From Isoptericola sp. BMS4 (GTDB lineage Bacteria; Actinomycetota; Actinomycetes; Actinomycetales; Cellulomonadaceae), in assembly GCF_011634835.1 (NCBI RefSeq), contig NZ_SIRP01000001.1, positions 1,922,034 through 1,986,033 on the forward strand: a stretch of DNA of 64,000 bases. The letters are read 5' to 3'. Position numbers and translations under genes: made by a program. Shown one piece after another: positions 21,310 through 29,613 of the stretch. How positions within the stretch are numbered: position 1 is the stretch's first letter; each line of letters starts with the position of its first letter. The notes under the pieces are model-generated. The model was given only the letters and a program-made list of their open reading frames with translations, was not told the DNA's origin and made no database searches.

Positions 21310-22422
21310 ATGTCAGCCCCGCACGTCCCCCTGCACGTCAGCGGCCACGTCCTGCTCGGCGACGACCGTGAGGTCGGGGAGATGTGGGTGCGCGACGGTC
21401 GCGTGAGCCTCACCCGGCCGGCCCCGCAGGGCAGCGCCACCCGGGAGCTGGAGGGCTGGGTCCTGCCGGGCCTGGTCGACGTGCACTGCCACGTCGGGCT
21501 GGGTGCCGCGGGCGCGGTCGACCCGGCCGAGGCCGAGGCGCAGGCGGTCGCCGACCGCGACTCGGGCGTGCTGCTGATCCGGGATGCCGGGTCGCCGCTC
21601 GACACCCGGTGGGTGGACGAGCGCGAGGACCTGCCCCGGCTCGTCCGGGCCGGTCGCCACCTGGCGCGCCCCAGACGGTACCTGCGGGACTACGGGCTGG
21701 AGCTGGACGACGTCGCCCGGCTCCCGGAGGAGGTGCGGGCGCAGGCGCGCGCCGGGGACGGCTGGGTGAAGCTCGTCGGCGACTGGATCGACCGCGACCT
21801 CGGGGCGGACGGCGACCTCCGCCCCCTGTGGCCGCACGACGTGCTGGCCGAGGCGGTGGCCGCGGCGCACGCGGAGGCCGCGCGCGTCACGGTGCACGCG
21901 TTCTCGCACGAGGTGGTGGGCGACCTGCTCGCGGCGGGCGTGGACCACATCGAGCACGGCACCGGCATCCCGCGCGAGCTGATGGGCGAGGTCGCGGAGC
22001 GGGGCGTCCCCGTGACGCCGACCCTGCTGCAGGTGGGGCAGTTCGAGTCGATCGCGCAGCGGGCGGACGCCCGGTACCCCGTCTACGCGGCGCGCATGCG
22101 TGAGATGTACGCGCGGCGGTACGAGCAGGTGCGGGACCTGTACGAGGCGGGTGTCCGGCTCCTGGTCGGCACGGACGCCGGCGGGACGATCGGGCACGGG
22201 CGGATCGCCGACGAGTGCGCGGAGCTGGTCGCCGCGGGGCTCCCGCCGTCCGACGTCGTGGCGATGGCCACCTGGCGCGCCCGGGAGTTCCTCGGCTTCG
22301 GCACGGTGGTGGACGGCTCCAGCGCCGACTTCGTCGTCTACCCGGCGGACCCGCGCAAGGACGTGGAGGTGCTGCGGCACCCGCTGGCCGTGGTGCTGCG
22401 CGGCCAGGTGGTCCTCGGCTGA
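21310..22422 (+). CDS. Amidohydrolase-family protein
   Basis: Predicted metal-dependent hydrolase of the imidazolonepropionase/prolidase-like branch, 370 residues; the substrate is unknown. The first metal-binding pair is in VLPGLVDVHCHVGLG (HCH, about residue 60). Further ligands are expected in VHAFSHEVVGDLL and DHIEHGTGI, and the aspartate in LLVGTDAGGTIGHGRIADE (about 285). The C-terminal beta sandwich ends in ...VVLRGQVVLG. An equivalent gene is found between ffh and rpsP in other actinobacteria (M. tuberculosis Rv2915c region). TGTACT at 21295 followed by 9 bases and the ATG suggests a very short leader. Confidence 0.85.
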   Translation: MSAPHVPLHVSGHVLLGDDREVGEMWVRDGRVSLTRPAPQGSATRELEGWVLPGLVDVHCHVGLGAAGAVDPAEAEAQAVADRDSGVLLIRDAGSPLDTRWVDEREDLPRLVRAGRHLARPRRYLRDYGLELDDVARLPEEVRAQARAGDGWVKLVGDWIDRDLGADGDLRPLWPHDVLAEAVAAAHAEAARVTVHAFSHEVVGDLLAAGVDHIEHGTGIPRELMGEVAERGVPVTPTLLQVGQFESIAQRADARYPVYAARMREMYARRYEQVRDLYEAGVRLLVGTDAGGTIGHGRIADECAELVAAGLPPSDVVAMATWRAREFLGFGTVVDGSSADFVVYPADPRKDVEVLRHPLAVVLRGQVVLG

Positions 22423-22430
22423 GCTGCGGC

Positions 22431-22455
22431 TCGGCCGAGACGGAGACGCAGCCGA
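22431..22455 (+). repeat. Dispersed 3'-end repeat, copy B (partial)
   Basis: The first 21 bases differ from copy A (after ftsY) at only two positions; similarity fades afterwards. It directly follows the amidohydrolase stop. Within it CTCGGCCGAG is self-complementary. Confidence 0.35.
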
Positions 22456-22468
22456 CGGGAGGGCACGG

Positions 22469-22497
22469 TTGGACGGGGGCGGCGGATCTGGCAGAAT
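22469..22497 (+). promoter_or_regulatory. Promoter of the rpsP-rimM-trmD cluster
   Basis: -35 TTGGAC (22469-22474), 17-base spacer, -10 CAGAAT (22492-22497). This is the best consensus-like promoter in the window and gives a leader of about 120 bases before rpsP. The same CAGAAT -10 recurs before rplS. Confidence 0.65.
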
Positions 22498-22623
22498 GAG
22501 CCCGTACTCGGTGTGCCCAGGCCCCTCTCACCTGCGCAGGCCGCGTCCTGAACCCTCCCGTCGCCTGGACCCCACCCGGTGACGTGCGGGCTCGTCCCAC
22601 CAGAACCAGGAGACACCACCCAA

Positions 22624-23043
22624 GTGGCCGTCAAGATTCGTCTGAAGCGTCTCGGCAAGATCCGGGCCCCGTACTACCGCGTCGTCGTGGCCGACTCGCG
22701 CTCCAAGCGCGATGGTCGTGTCATCGAGGAGATCGGGAAGTACCACCCGACCGAGGAGCCGTCGTTCATCGAGATCAAGTCCGACCGGGCCCAGTACTGG
22801 CTCGGTGTCGGTGCGCAGCCGAGCGAGCAGGTCGCCGCGCTGCTGAAGGTCACCGGTGACTGGCAGAAGTTCAAGGGTCTCGAGGGTGCCGAGGGCACCC
22901 TGAAGACCAAGGCCACGGCTGCCGACACGGCCGCCGCGGTCGAGGCCGTCTCCGCCGAGGCGGAGAAGGTCAAGGCGAAGGCCGCGGAGAAGAAGGCCGA
23001 CGAGCCGGCCGAGGCCGAGAAGGCCGACGAGGCCGGGGCCTGA
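22624..23043 (+). CDS. rpsP: 30S ribosomal protein S16
   Basis: Small-subunit assembly protein that binds 16S rRNA. The core [20 protein letters not shown] continues through [20 protein letters not shown] to about residue 80. An unusual Ala/Lys/Glu-rich tail of about 55 residues follows, making 139 residues against about 80-90 in E. coli. Such tails occur in actinobacterial S16 proteins. GTG 22624 is chosen because it starts the family-typical VAVKIRLKR and follows CCAGGAGACACC, a good ribosome binding site. The stop overlaps the following ATG by one base (TGATG). Confidence 0.97.
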   Translation: MAVKIRLKRLGKIRAPYYRVVVADSRSKRDGRVIEEIGKYHPTEEPSFIEIKSDRAQYWLGVGAQPSEQVAALLKVTGDWQKFKGLEGAEGTLKTKATAADTAAAVEAVSAEAEKVKAKAAEKKADEPAEAEKADEAGA

Positions 23044-23282
23044 TGCTCGCCGAGGCCCTCGAGCACCTGGTGCGCGGGATCGTGGACAACCCGGACGACG
23101 TCCGGGTGTCCGCGCGGACGCAGCGCCGGGGTGACCTGCTCGAGGTGCGGGTGCACCCGGACGACCTCGGCCGGGTCATCGGCCGGGGCGGGCGGACCGC
23201 CAAGGCGCTGCGCACCGTGGTCGGTGCGCTCGCGACGGACGGCCCGGTGCGGGTCGACGTCGTGGACGTCGACCGGCGCTGA
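23043..23282 (+). CDS. KH-domain RNA-binding protein KhpA-like
   Basis: Short single-KH protein of 79 residues. The GXXG loop is seen in DDLGRVIGRGGRTAKALRTV (about residues 42-60), flanked by the beta strands of a type II KH fold. Such proteins (KhpA/YlqC) pair with KhpB/Jag to bind many small RNAs and mRNAs in Gram-positive bacteria. It is encoded directly after rpsP with a one-base overlap, its normal place in actinobacteria. Confidence 0.9.
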   Translation: MLAEALEHLVRGIVDNPDDVRVSARTQRRGDLLEVRVHPDDLGRVIGRGGRTAKALRTVVGALATDGPVRVDVVDVDRR

Positions 23283-23320
23283 CGCCCGGGCGACGGGCAC
23301 CCCGCCGCAGGCTCTTCGAC

Positions 23321-23351
23321 GAGGCCCGGTCCCTTCGCGGGGCCGGGCCTC
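23321..23351. terminator. Hairpin between the KH gene and rimM
   Basis: GAGGCCCGG (23321-23329) pairs with CCGGGCCTC (23343-23351); CCC and GGG inside can extend the stem. There is no T run. A terminator or attenuator here would split rpsP-khpA from rimM-trmD. Confidence 0.5.
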
Positions 23352-23434
23352 GCTGCGTCGCGGGGCACCGCACGGGTGCGGGGTGCGTGGCGCGGCGCGG
23401 TGGTACGGCGCGGTGGTGCGGCGAGGAGCGGGGT

Positions 23435-23440
23435 AGAACG
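23435..23440 (+). promoter_or_regulatory. Candidate -10 of rimM-trmD
   Basis: TAGAAC in GGGGTAGAACGGG lies about 27 bases before the rimM ATG, just after a terminator-like hairpin. The -35 is not clear. Confidence 0.3.
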
Positions 23441-23467
23441 GGTAGTGCGAGGCAGACGGGAGTCGAG

Positions 23468-24046
23468 ATGCAGCTGACGGTCGCGCGGGTCGGCCGCGCC
23501 CACGGGCTTCGGGGTGAGGTCGCGCTCGACCTGCGCACCGACGTCCCCGAGGAGCGCCTGGCGGTCGGGTCGGTGCTGGCGACGGAGCCGGCCGAGGCCG
23601 GGCCGCTGACGGTGACCGCGGTCCGCGTCCACCAGGAGCGCTGGCTCGTGTCGTTCGCGGAGGTCGCCGACCGGACGACGGCGGAGGCCCTGCGCGGGAC
23701 GGAGCTCGTCGTCGACGTGAACTCCTCCGACGAGGAGGACGCGTGGTACCCGCACGAGCTGCGCGGCCTGCGCGCCGAGCTGACGGACGGCACCGTCGTC
23801 GGCGAGGTGGTGGCCCTCGAGCACTTGCCCGCGCACGACGCGCTGGTCGTGCGGGAGGACGTCGCGGGGGAGCGGGTGCGCACGCTGGTGCCGTTCGTGC
23901 GCGCCATCGTGCCGACGGTCGACGTCGCGGGCGGCCGGGTGGTCCTCACGCCGCCGGGCGGGCTCCTCGCCCGGGACGCGGCCGACGTCGTCGTCGACCG
24001 GGCGGACGACACCGACGGTGGGCGTGGCGCCCGGGACGGGCAGTGA
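23468..24046 (+). CDS. rimM: Ribosome maturation factor RimM
   Basis: 16S processing factor that helps assemble the 30S head and binds S19. The 192-residue product has the N-terminal beta barrel starting [20 protein letters not shown] with [10 protein letters not shown] (about residues 1-90). The PRC-barrel C-terminal domain includes [15 protein letters not shown] and [20 protein letters not shown], with the PFV and final GLL features of the family. ATG 23468 is preferred over an upstream in-frame codon that adds low-complexity residues. One base separates its stop from the trmD GTG. Confidence 0.93.
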   Translation: MQLTVARVGRAHGLRGEVALDLRTDVPEERLAVGSVLATEPAEAGPLTVTAVRVHQERWLVSFAEVADRTTAEALRGTELVVDVNSSDEEDAWYPHELRGLRAELTDGTVVGEVVALEHLPAHDALVVREDVAGERVRTLVPFVRAIVPTVDVAGGRVVLTPPGGLLARDAADVVVDRADDTDGGRGARDGQ

Positions 24047-24047
24047 C

Positions 24048-24842
24048 GTGCGCGTCGACGTCGTGACGATCTTCCCCGACTACCTCGCCGCGCTGGACCT
24101 GTCCCTGGTGGGCAAGGCGCGTCGTGCCGGGCTGCTCGACCTGCGCGTCCACGACCTGCGGGACTGGACCGCCGACCGGCACCGGACGGTCGACGACACG
24201 CCGTTCGGCGGTGGCGCGGGCATGGTCATGCGCCCCGACGTGTGGGGGCGCGCGCTGGACGACGTGCTGCCGGAGCCCGGCGCGGACGTCACGGGGCACC
24301 TCGTGGTGCCGACCCCGGCAGGCGAGGTGTTCACGCAGCGGCACGCCGAGGCGCTCGCGCGCGAGGAGCACGTGGTGCTCGCCTGCGGGCGCTACGAGGG
24401 CATCGACGCCCGCGTCGTCGAGCACGCGCGGTCCGCGGGGCACCGGGTGAGCGAGCTGTCGATCGGCGACTACGTCCTCAACGGCGGGGAGGTCGCGGCG
24501 CTCGTGATGATCGAGGCGTTCGGGCGGCTGCTGCCGGGCGTGGTGGGCAACCCGCACTCGCTGGTGGAGGAGTCCCACGGCGCGGCGGGGCTGCTGGAGT
24601 ACCCGGTGTACACCAAGCCGCCGTCGTGGGAGGGCCTGGAGGTGCCGGAGGTGCTGCTGTCCGGTCACCACGCGCGCATCGACCGGTGGCGGCGGGACCG
24701 TGCGCTCGCGCGCACCGCCGCGCGGCGGCCCGACATGCTGCGCGTGCTCGAGGTGGACTCCCTGGACGCGGCCGACCTCGCCGTGCTCGCGGAGCTCGGC
24801 TGGGTGGTGGACGACGGCCGGTTGCGGACTGTGGCAGAATAG
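24048..24842 (+). CDS. trmD: tRNA (guanine-N1)-methyltransferase
   Basis: Methylates G37 next to the anticodon of several tRNAs, preventing +1 frameshifts. SPOUT-fold enzyme of 264 residues. It starts [19 protein letters not shown] and has [15 protein letters not shown]. The trefoil-knot SAM site is in [17 protein letters not shown] and [19 protein letters not shown]. The C-terminal helical domain is complete. GTG 24048 is chosen to start at the family-typical VDVVTIFP. Its last bases contain the CAGAAT hexamer that may be the -10 of rplS. Confidence 0.96.
   Translation: MRVDVVTIFPDYLAALDLSLVGKARRAGLLDLRVHDLRDWTADRHRTVDDTPFGGGAGMVMRPDVWGRALDDVLPEPGADVTGHLVVPTPAGEVFTQRHAEALAREEHVVLACGRYEGIDARVVEHARSAGHRVSELSIGDYVLNGGEVAALVMIEAFGRLLPGVVGNPHSLVEESHGAAGLLEYPVYTKPPSWEGLEVPEVLLSGHHARIDRWRRDRALARTAARRPDMLRVLEVDSLDAADLAVLAELGWVVDDGRLRTVAE
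24835..24840 (+). promoter_or_regulatory. Candidate -10 of rplS, inside the trmD stop region
   Basis: CAGAAT preceded by TGG is identical to the -10 context before rpsP (22489-22497). It would give a 5' leader of about 170 bases for rplS. The gap 24843-25016 holds no gene; AGGGTGGGGAG just before 25017 is the ribosome binding site. Confidence 0.4.
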
Positions 24843-25016
24843 TCCCTCGGTGTGTCGCCGCCCGGGCGTCCTCCGCCGTGCCTCTGCCACAGGGGAGACC
24901 ACGGCCCACGTGCCCGGGCCCCACGAGTCGGCGCACCGTCTCGACCGTCAGGACCGGACCCGCACCTCCGCGGGCCACGAGCTTGCTCTGACCTGTGGCA
25001 GGGTGGGGAGAACACG

Positions 25017-25373
25017 ATGCACACGCTCGACTCCGTCGACGCAGCCTCGCTGCGTTCCGACGTCCCGGACTTCCGCGCCGGCGACACCGTCAAGGTCAAC
25101 GTCAAGGTCGTCGAGGGCAACCGCTCGCGCGTCCAGGCCTTCCAGGGCGTCGTGATCGCGCGCCAGGGCGGCGGCGTCCGCGAGACGTTCACCGTCCGCA
25201 AGGTCAGCTTCGGCGTCGGTGTGGAGCGCACGTTCCCCCTGCACGCCCCCACGATCGAGTCGATCGAGGTCGTGTCGCGGGGCATCGTGCGCCGCGCCAA
25301 GCTGTACTACCTGCGCGACCTGCGCGGCAAGAAGGCGCGCATCCGCGAGCGCCGCGAGACCTCGTCCAAGTGA
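25017..25373 (+). CDS. rplS: 50S ribosomal protein L19
   Basis: Large-subunit protein at the 30S-50S interface. It is 118 residues, the normal length. Core segments are [59 protein letters not shown] and [22 protein letters not shown] 25017 gives [19 protein letters not shown]. It follows trmD, the usual order, and is followed by a strong terminator-like hairpin. Confidence 0.97.
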   Translation: MHTLDSVDAASLRSDVPDFRAGDTVKVNVKVVEGNRSRVQAFQGVVIARQGGGVRETFTVRKVSFGVGVERTFPLHAPTIESIEVVSRGIVRRAKLYYLRDLRGKKARIRERRETSSK

Positions 25374-25411
25374 CGTCGCGCCGGCCGGTGGGCCGGCGCT
25401 CCTCGCACCAC

Positions 25412-25452
25412 ACGCACGGGCGGTCCCTGCACGGCAGGGGCCGCCCGTGCGT
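25412..25452 (+). terminator. Terminator-like hairpin after rplS
   Basis: ACGCACGGGCGG (25412-25423) pairs with CCGCCCGTGCGT (25441-25452); the inner CCCTG/CAGGG extends the stem around a CACGG loop. There is no T run. It closes the rimM-trmD-rplS unit before lepB. Confidence 0.65.
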
Positions 25453-25525
25453 CGTGCTGGCCGGGGGATCCTCGCGGCCGACCTCGGGTTTCGCCGCGGA
25501 CCGGTCCGGGTGACACAGTGAGAAC

Positions 25526-26329
25526 GTGGCAGACTCTGACCCCGTGACTGAACGGCCGAGCGCGCACGGGCCCCGCCCGCTGAACCCCGACGACGTGCCC
25601 GCCGGCGCGGACCGCCCGGACGGGGGGACCGCCGCTGAGCCCGCGGCGGCCGGCGCCGGCCGCCGCGGCCTGGGTCTGCTGCGCGAGACGGCGATCATCG
25701 TCGTCAGCGCCCTGGTGCTGTCGTGGCTCATCAAGACGCTCCTGGTGCAGGCGTTCTACATCCCGAGCGGCTCGATGGAGGACACGCTCGAGATCGGTGA
25801 CCGGGTGATGGTCTCGAGGCTCGTGCCGAACGCGCTCGACGTGCACCGCGGCGACATCGTGGTCTTCACCGACCCGGGGGGCTGGCTGCCGCCCTACACC
25901 CCGCCGGACCGCGGGCCGGTGGGCAACGCCGCCGCCGACGTGCTGACGTTCGTCGGGCTGATGCCGGCCGAGACGGGCGACCACCTCATCAAGCGGGTCG
26001 TCGGCCTTCCCGGGGACCACGTGACGTGCTGCGAGACCGACGGCCGGGTGGCCGTGAACGGGGAGCCGATCGACGAGACGTACATCCGTCCCGGGTCGGT
26101 GCCCAGCCAGGACCCGTTCGACGAGGTGGTGCCCGAGGGCATGCTGTACGTCATGGGGGACAACCGGCAGAACTCCAAGGACTCGCGGTACAACAAGGGG
26201 AGCCAGGGCGGCGGTTTCGTGCCGATCGACAACGTCGTGGGCAACGCGTTCGCGGTGGTGTGGCCGCTGCGCGACCTGACGCTGCTGCGCAACCCCGGCG
26301 ACGTCTTCGAGGAGGTCCCGGAGCCGTGA
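25526..26329 (+). CDS. lepB: Type I signal peptidase
   Basis: Membrane serine protease (S26) that removes signal peptides on the outer face of the membrane. The 267-residue product has a polar Pro/Ala/Asp-rich cytoplasmic N-terminus (1-50) and one transmembrane segment (about 54-72, [20 protein letters not shown]). The catalytic Ser is S83 in [20 protein letters not shown] and the catalytic Lys is K156 in [14 protein letters not shown]. Box E is [18 protein letters not shown] 25526 starts VADSDPVTE. The stop overlaps the rnhB GTG by four bases. Confidence 0.95.
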   Translation: MADSDPVTERPSAHGPRPLNPDDVPAGADRPDGGTAAEPAAAGAGRRGLGLLRETAIIVVSALVLSWLIKTLLVQAFYIPSGSMEDTLEIGDRVMVSRLVPNALDVHRGDIVVFTDPGGWLPPYTPPDRGPVGNAAADVLTFVGLMPAETGDHLIKRVVGLPGDHVTCCETDGRVAVNGEPIDETYIRPGSVPSQDPFDEVVPEGMLYVMGDNRQNSKDSRYNKGSQGGGFVPIDNVVGNAFAVVWPLRDLTLLRNPGDVFEEVPEP

Positions 26330-27237
26330 CGAGCCCGTCGGAGACGTTGCCCGAGACCGTCCGGCGACCGATCCCCCCGCGACGCCCCGCTGCTGCCGGG
26401 CGGGCGGAGCGCTCGCAGGACGGGGACGCACGGCCGGCACGAGGCGCCGCCCGGAAGGGGCGTCGCAGCCCGACGCTGCGCCAGGAGCGGTCCCTCATCT
26501 CGGGCGGTGCCCGGGTGGTGGCCGGGATGGACGAGGTGGGCCGGGGCGCGCTGGCCGGCCCGGTGAGCGTCGGTGTCGTCGTCGTGGACGCGGCGACGCG
26601 GACCGCGCCGCAGGGGATCACGGACTCGAAGCTCCTCACCCCGGCCGCGCGCGTCGCTCTCGTGCCGCAGCTGCGCCGGTGGTCGGTGGCGTGGGCCGTC
26701 GGTCATGCCGGGCCCGCGGAGATCGACGCCCACGGCATCGTCGCGGCGCTGCGGCTGGCGGGGCGGCGGGCGCTCGCCCAGGTGCGGCGGACCTGCGGCG
26801 ACGTCGACGTGGTCCTGCTGGACGGGTCGCACGACTGGCTCAGCGGGGCGGCGCCGGACCTGTTCGAGGCCGCCGAGGCCGACCCGTCCGTGGACCCCGA
26901 GGCGTCCGAGCCGGCGGTGCGCACCCTGGTCAAGGCCGACCTGCAGTGCTCCTCCGTGGCCGCGGCGAGCGTCCTGGCCAAGGTGGAGCGCGACGAGCTG
27001 CTGGTGCGGCTCGCCCGTCAGTACCCGGCGTTCGCGTGGGACCAGAACAAGGGCTACTCGGCGCCGGCGCACCTCGAGGCGCTGCGGCGGCACGGCGCGA
27101 CGCCGCAGCACCGGCGGTCGTGGAACCTGCGGGCACTGGCGGACGAGGGCCCCGTCGACGACGGCGCGGCCCCGGGATCCGACGTGCCGGCGACGGAGCC
27201 GGCTCTCGTGCCGCTCGATGGGATGATGGACCGGTGA
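26326..27237 (+). CDS. rnhB: Ribonuclease HII
   Basis: Cuts RNA in RNA-DNA hybrids, including single ribonucleotides in DNA. The catalytic core starts at [20 protein letters not shown], with the D-E pair. It continues with ITDSKLLTP, a DGSHDWL aspartate segment and [20 protein letters not shown], and ends near [10 protein letters not shown]. The 303-residue product has an N-terminal extension of about 60 Arg/Pro/Ala-rich residues and a 30-residue acidic tail. GTG 26326 overlaps the lepB stop; a later start cannot be excluded because the extension is low complexity. Confidence 0.92.
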   Translation: MTSPSETLPETVRRPIPPRRPAAAGRAERSQDGDARPARGAARKGRRSPTLRQERSLISGGARVVAGMDEVGRGALAGPVSVGVVVVDAATRTAPQGITDSKLLTPAARVALVPQLRRWSVAWAVGHAGPAEIDAHGIVAALRLAGRRALAQVRRTCGDVDVVLLDGSHDWLSGAAPDLFEAAEADPSVDPEASEPAVRTLVKADLQCSSVAAASVLAKVERDELLVRLARQYPAFAWDQNKGYSAPAHLEALRRHGATPQHRRSWNLRALADEGPVDDGAAPGSDVPATEPALVPLDGMMDR

Positions 27238-27533
27238 GCGCCGAAGACCTCGAGAACTACGAGACCGAGATGGAGCTCGCGCTGTACCGCGAGTACCGCG
27301 ACGTCGTCGGCCTCTTCTCCTACGTGGTGGAGACGGAGCGCCGCTTCTACCTGGCGAACCAGGTGGACTTGCAGGTGCGGTCCGCGGCCGGCGAGGTCTA
27401 CTTCGAGCTGCGCCTCACCGACGCGTGGGTGTGGGACGTGTACCGCTCGACCCGCTTCGTCCGCTCGGTGCGCGTGGTGACGTTCAAGGACGTGAACGTC
27501 GAGGAGCTGGCCAAGGCCGAGCTCGCCCTCTGA
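27234..27533 (+). CDS. DUF2469 conserved protein
   Basis: Actinobacteria-specific small protein of 99 residues and unknown function. The sequence is highly conserved in the group: [20 protein letters not shown], then [20 protein letters not shown] and [20 protein letters not shown]. It is acidic and aromatic-rich with no membrane segment. Always found after rnhB (M. tuberculosis Rv2901c). GTG 27234 overlaps the rnhB stop by four bases. Confidence 0.92.
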   Translation: MSAEDLENYETEMELALYREYRDVVGLFSYVVETERRFYLANQVDLQVRSAAGEVYFELRLTDAWVWDVYRSTRFVRSVRVVTFKDVNVEELAKAELAL

Positions 27534-27600
27534 CCTGCCGGGTCCTGATGCGTCGGTGACGTGCCGCCACGTCCCGTCCGACGTCCCGGTCCGCCCCGGA

Positions 27601-27614
27601 GCCTGTGCACAGGC
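27601..27614. promoter_or_regulatory. 14-bp perfect palindrome upstream of yraN-comM-dprA
   Basis: GCCTGTGCACAGGC is fully self-complementary and sits in the 170-base gap 27534-27703, about 90 bases before the yraN-like gene. It may be an operator. No other element is clear in the gap. Confidence 0.3.
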
Positions 27615-27703
27615 ACGGTCCTGGGGCCGTCGTCCACCGTGGGGTCTCGCGCCTCGCCGGCCGCCCCCGACCTCGCGGCAGGCTCGGTCGCGGAGGTGGT
27701 TCG

Positions 27704-28075
27704 GTGCGGGCGAAGGACGCCGTCGGACGGTACGGGGAGCGGGTGGCGGCACGCCACCTGGCCCAGCGAGGCATGGAGCTGCTCGACCGCAACTGGCGCG
27801 GTCAGGGCGGCGAGCTCGACCTGCTGGCACGCGACGGCGACGTGCTCGTCGTCGTGGAGGTCAAGACGCGGCGCGGGACGGCGTTCGGTCACCCGGCCGA
27901 GGCCGTGACCCCGGCCAAGCTGGAACGGATCCGTAGGCTGGCCGGGCAGTGGCTCGCCGCACGGGCGCGGGTGGCCGGCGGGCGACGGTTCGCGGAGGTC
28001 CGCGTGGACGTCGTGGCGGTGGTCGTGCCGCGGGCCGGTGCTGCCGAGGTCGAGCACCTGGTCGGGGTGCTCTGA
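27704..28075 (+). CDS. YraN/UPF0102 family nuclease-like protein
   Basis: Small protein of 123 residues with an endonuclease-like fold; the biochemical role is not established. Visible motifs are GRYGERVAARHLAQRGMELL and NWRGQGGELDLLARDGDVLV, which contains the GELD acidic site, then VVVEVKTRRGTAFG with the ExK pair typical of restriction-like nucleases. GTG 27704 starts VRAKDAVGRYGE. The comM ATG overlaps its stop by one base, the order YraN-ComM-DprA being common in bacteria. Confidence 0.88.
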   Translation: MRAKDAVGRYGERVAARHLAQRGMELLDRNWRGQGGELDLLARDGDVLVVVEVKTRRGTAFGHPAEAVTPAKLERIRRLAGQWLAARARVAGGRRFAEVRVDVVAVVVPRAGAAEVEHLVGVL

Positions 28076-29613
28076 TGGGGCTCGGGACCACGGCCTCCGT
28101 GGCCCTGACGGGCCTGGCGGGGCACGTCGTGGAGGTGCAGGCGCAGCTCGCCGCCTCGGTGCCCGGGTTCACGCTCGTGGGCCTGCCGGACGCCGCGCTG
28201 CACGAGTCCCGCGACCGGGTGAGCGCCGCCGTGCGCTCCACGGGCGTGCGCTGGCCGCAGCGCAAGATCACCGTGAACCTCTCGCCGGCGTCCCTGCGCA
28301 AGCACGGCTCGGCGTTCGACCTCGCGGTGGCCGTCGCGGTGCTCGCCGGGGACGGCACCGTGCCGGCGGCCGGGCTGGACCGCGTGGTCCACCTCGGCGA
28401 GCTCGGCCTCGACGGCAGGCTTCAGCCGGTCCGCGGGGTCCTGCCGGCGGTCGCGGCGGCGGTCGACGCCGGCTACACCGACGTGGTGGTCGCCCGCGGG
28501 GACGCCGCGGAGGCCGCCCTGGTCCCCGGGGCCCGGGTGCACGGCGCGGCGAGCCTCGCCGAGGTCGTGCGGCTGCACGGCGGGGACGCGGGCCGGGTGC
28601 CGGAGCTCGACCCGGTCCGGGCCGTCCGCCAGGGTGCCGCGCGGCGCCCGGCGGGCGACCTGGCCGACGTCGTGGGGCAGGCCCAGGCGCGTGCGGCGCT
28701 CGAGGTGGCGGCGGCGGGAGGACACCACCTGCTGCTCGTCGGGCCGCCGGGCGCGGGCAAGACGATGCTCGCCTCGCGCCTGCCCGGCATCCTGCCGGAC
28801 CTGACGACCGCCGAGGCTGTCGAGGTCACGGCGGTGCACTCCGTGGCGGGCACCTTCGACCCCGGCGACGGGCTGATCACGCGCCCGCCCTTCGAGGACC
28901 CGCACCACACGGCCACGCCCGCGGCGATCGTCGGCGGAGGCAGCACCGTGGCACGCCCCGGCGCCGTGTCCCGGGCGCACCGAGGCGTGCTCCTGCTGGA
29001 CGAGGCCCCCGAGTTCCCACCGCGGGTGCTCGAGACGCTGCGCCAGCCGCTCGAGTCTGGCGAGCTGATGCTGCACCGCGCCGGCGGCGCGGCGCGCTAC
29101 CCCGCGAGGTTCCAGCTCGTGCTCACCGCCAACCCGTGCCCGTGCGGCCTCGCCTCGGTGAACAAGGGCCTCGACTGCACCTGCACGCCGACGGCGAAGC
29201 GGCGCTACTTCGGGCGCCTGTCCGGCCCGCTCCTGGACCGGGTGGACCTGCAGGTCGAGGCGCTGCCCGCGACCCGCGCCGAACGGCGTGCCGCGGGCGC
29301 CGCGGAGCCGACACGGGACGTCGCGGCCCGGGTCGCCGCCGCCAGGGCCGCGGCCCGGGAGCGGATGTCGGGCACGCCGTGGTCGACGAACGCCGAGGTG
29401 CCCGGCACGTGGCTGCGCGAGCGCCTGGGCCCCGGCAGCGGGGTGCTCGCCCCGGTGGAGCGGATGATCGACCGGGGGGCGATCACCCTGCGCGGCGCGG
29501 ACCGCGTGCTGCGCACCGCCTGGACGCTCGCGGACCTCGCGGGCCGGACCGTGCCCGGCGCGGAGGACGTCGCCGTGGCCGTCACGCTGCGCACGAGGGG
29601 GAGCCATGCCTGA
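28075..29613 (+). CDS. comM: ComM/YifB-type Mg-chelatase-like AAA+ ATPase
   Basis: AAA+ helicase of the ComM family that promotes branch migration during integration of foreign DNA in transformable bacteria. The 512-residue product has the N-terminal Lon-like domain starting at VALTGLAGHVVEVQAQLAAS. The Walker A is LLLVGPPGAGKTMLASRLPG (about residue 222) and the Walker B is GVLLLDEAPEFPPRVLETL. The zinc-like Cys cluster lies in NPCPCGLASVNKGLDCTCTP. The C-terminal Mg-chelatase subdomain follows. All motifs are intact. It overlaps dprA by 8 bases, a strong sign of a shared DNA-uptake or recombination role. Confidence 0.93.
   Translation: MGLGTTASVALTGLAGHVVEVQAQLAASVPGFTLVGLPDAALHESRDRVSAAVRSTGVRWPQRKITVNLSPASLRKHGSAFDLAVAVAVLAGDGTVPAAGLDRVVHLGELGLDGRLQPVRGVLPAVAAAVDAGYTDVVVARGDAAEAALVPGARVHGAASLAEVVRLHGGDAGRVPELDPVRAVRQGAARRPAGDLADVVGQAQARAALEVAAAGGHHLLLVGPPGAGKTMLASRLPGILPDLTTAEAVEVTAVHSVAGTFDPGDGLITRPPFEDPHHTATPAAIVGGGSTVARPGAVSRAHRGVLLLDEAPEFPPRVLETLRQPLESGELMLHRAGGAARYPARFQLVLTANPCPCGLASVNKGLDCTCTPTAKRRYFGRLSGPLLDRVDLQVEALPATRAERRAAGAAEPTRDVAARVAAARAAARERMSGTPWSTNAEVPGTWLRERLGPGSGVLAPVERMIDRGAITLRGADRVLRTAWTLADLAGRTVPGAEDVAVAVTLRTRGSHA

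Noticed and set aside
24843-25016. Possible small gene in the gap before rplS
   Set aside because: Open frames there are only in-frame extensions of rplS or low-complexity; the gap is better read as the rplS leader.
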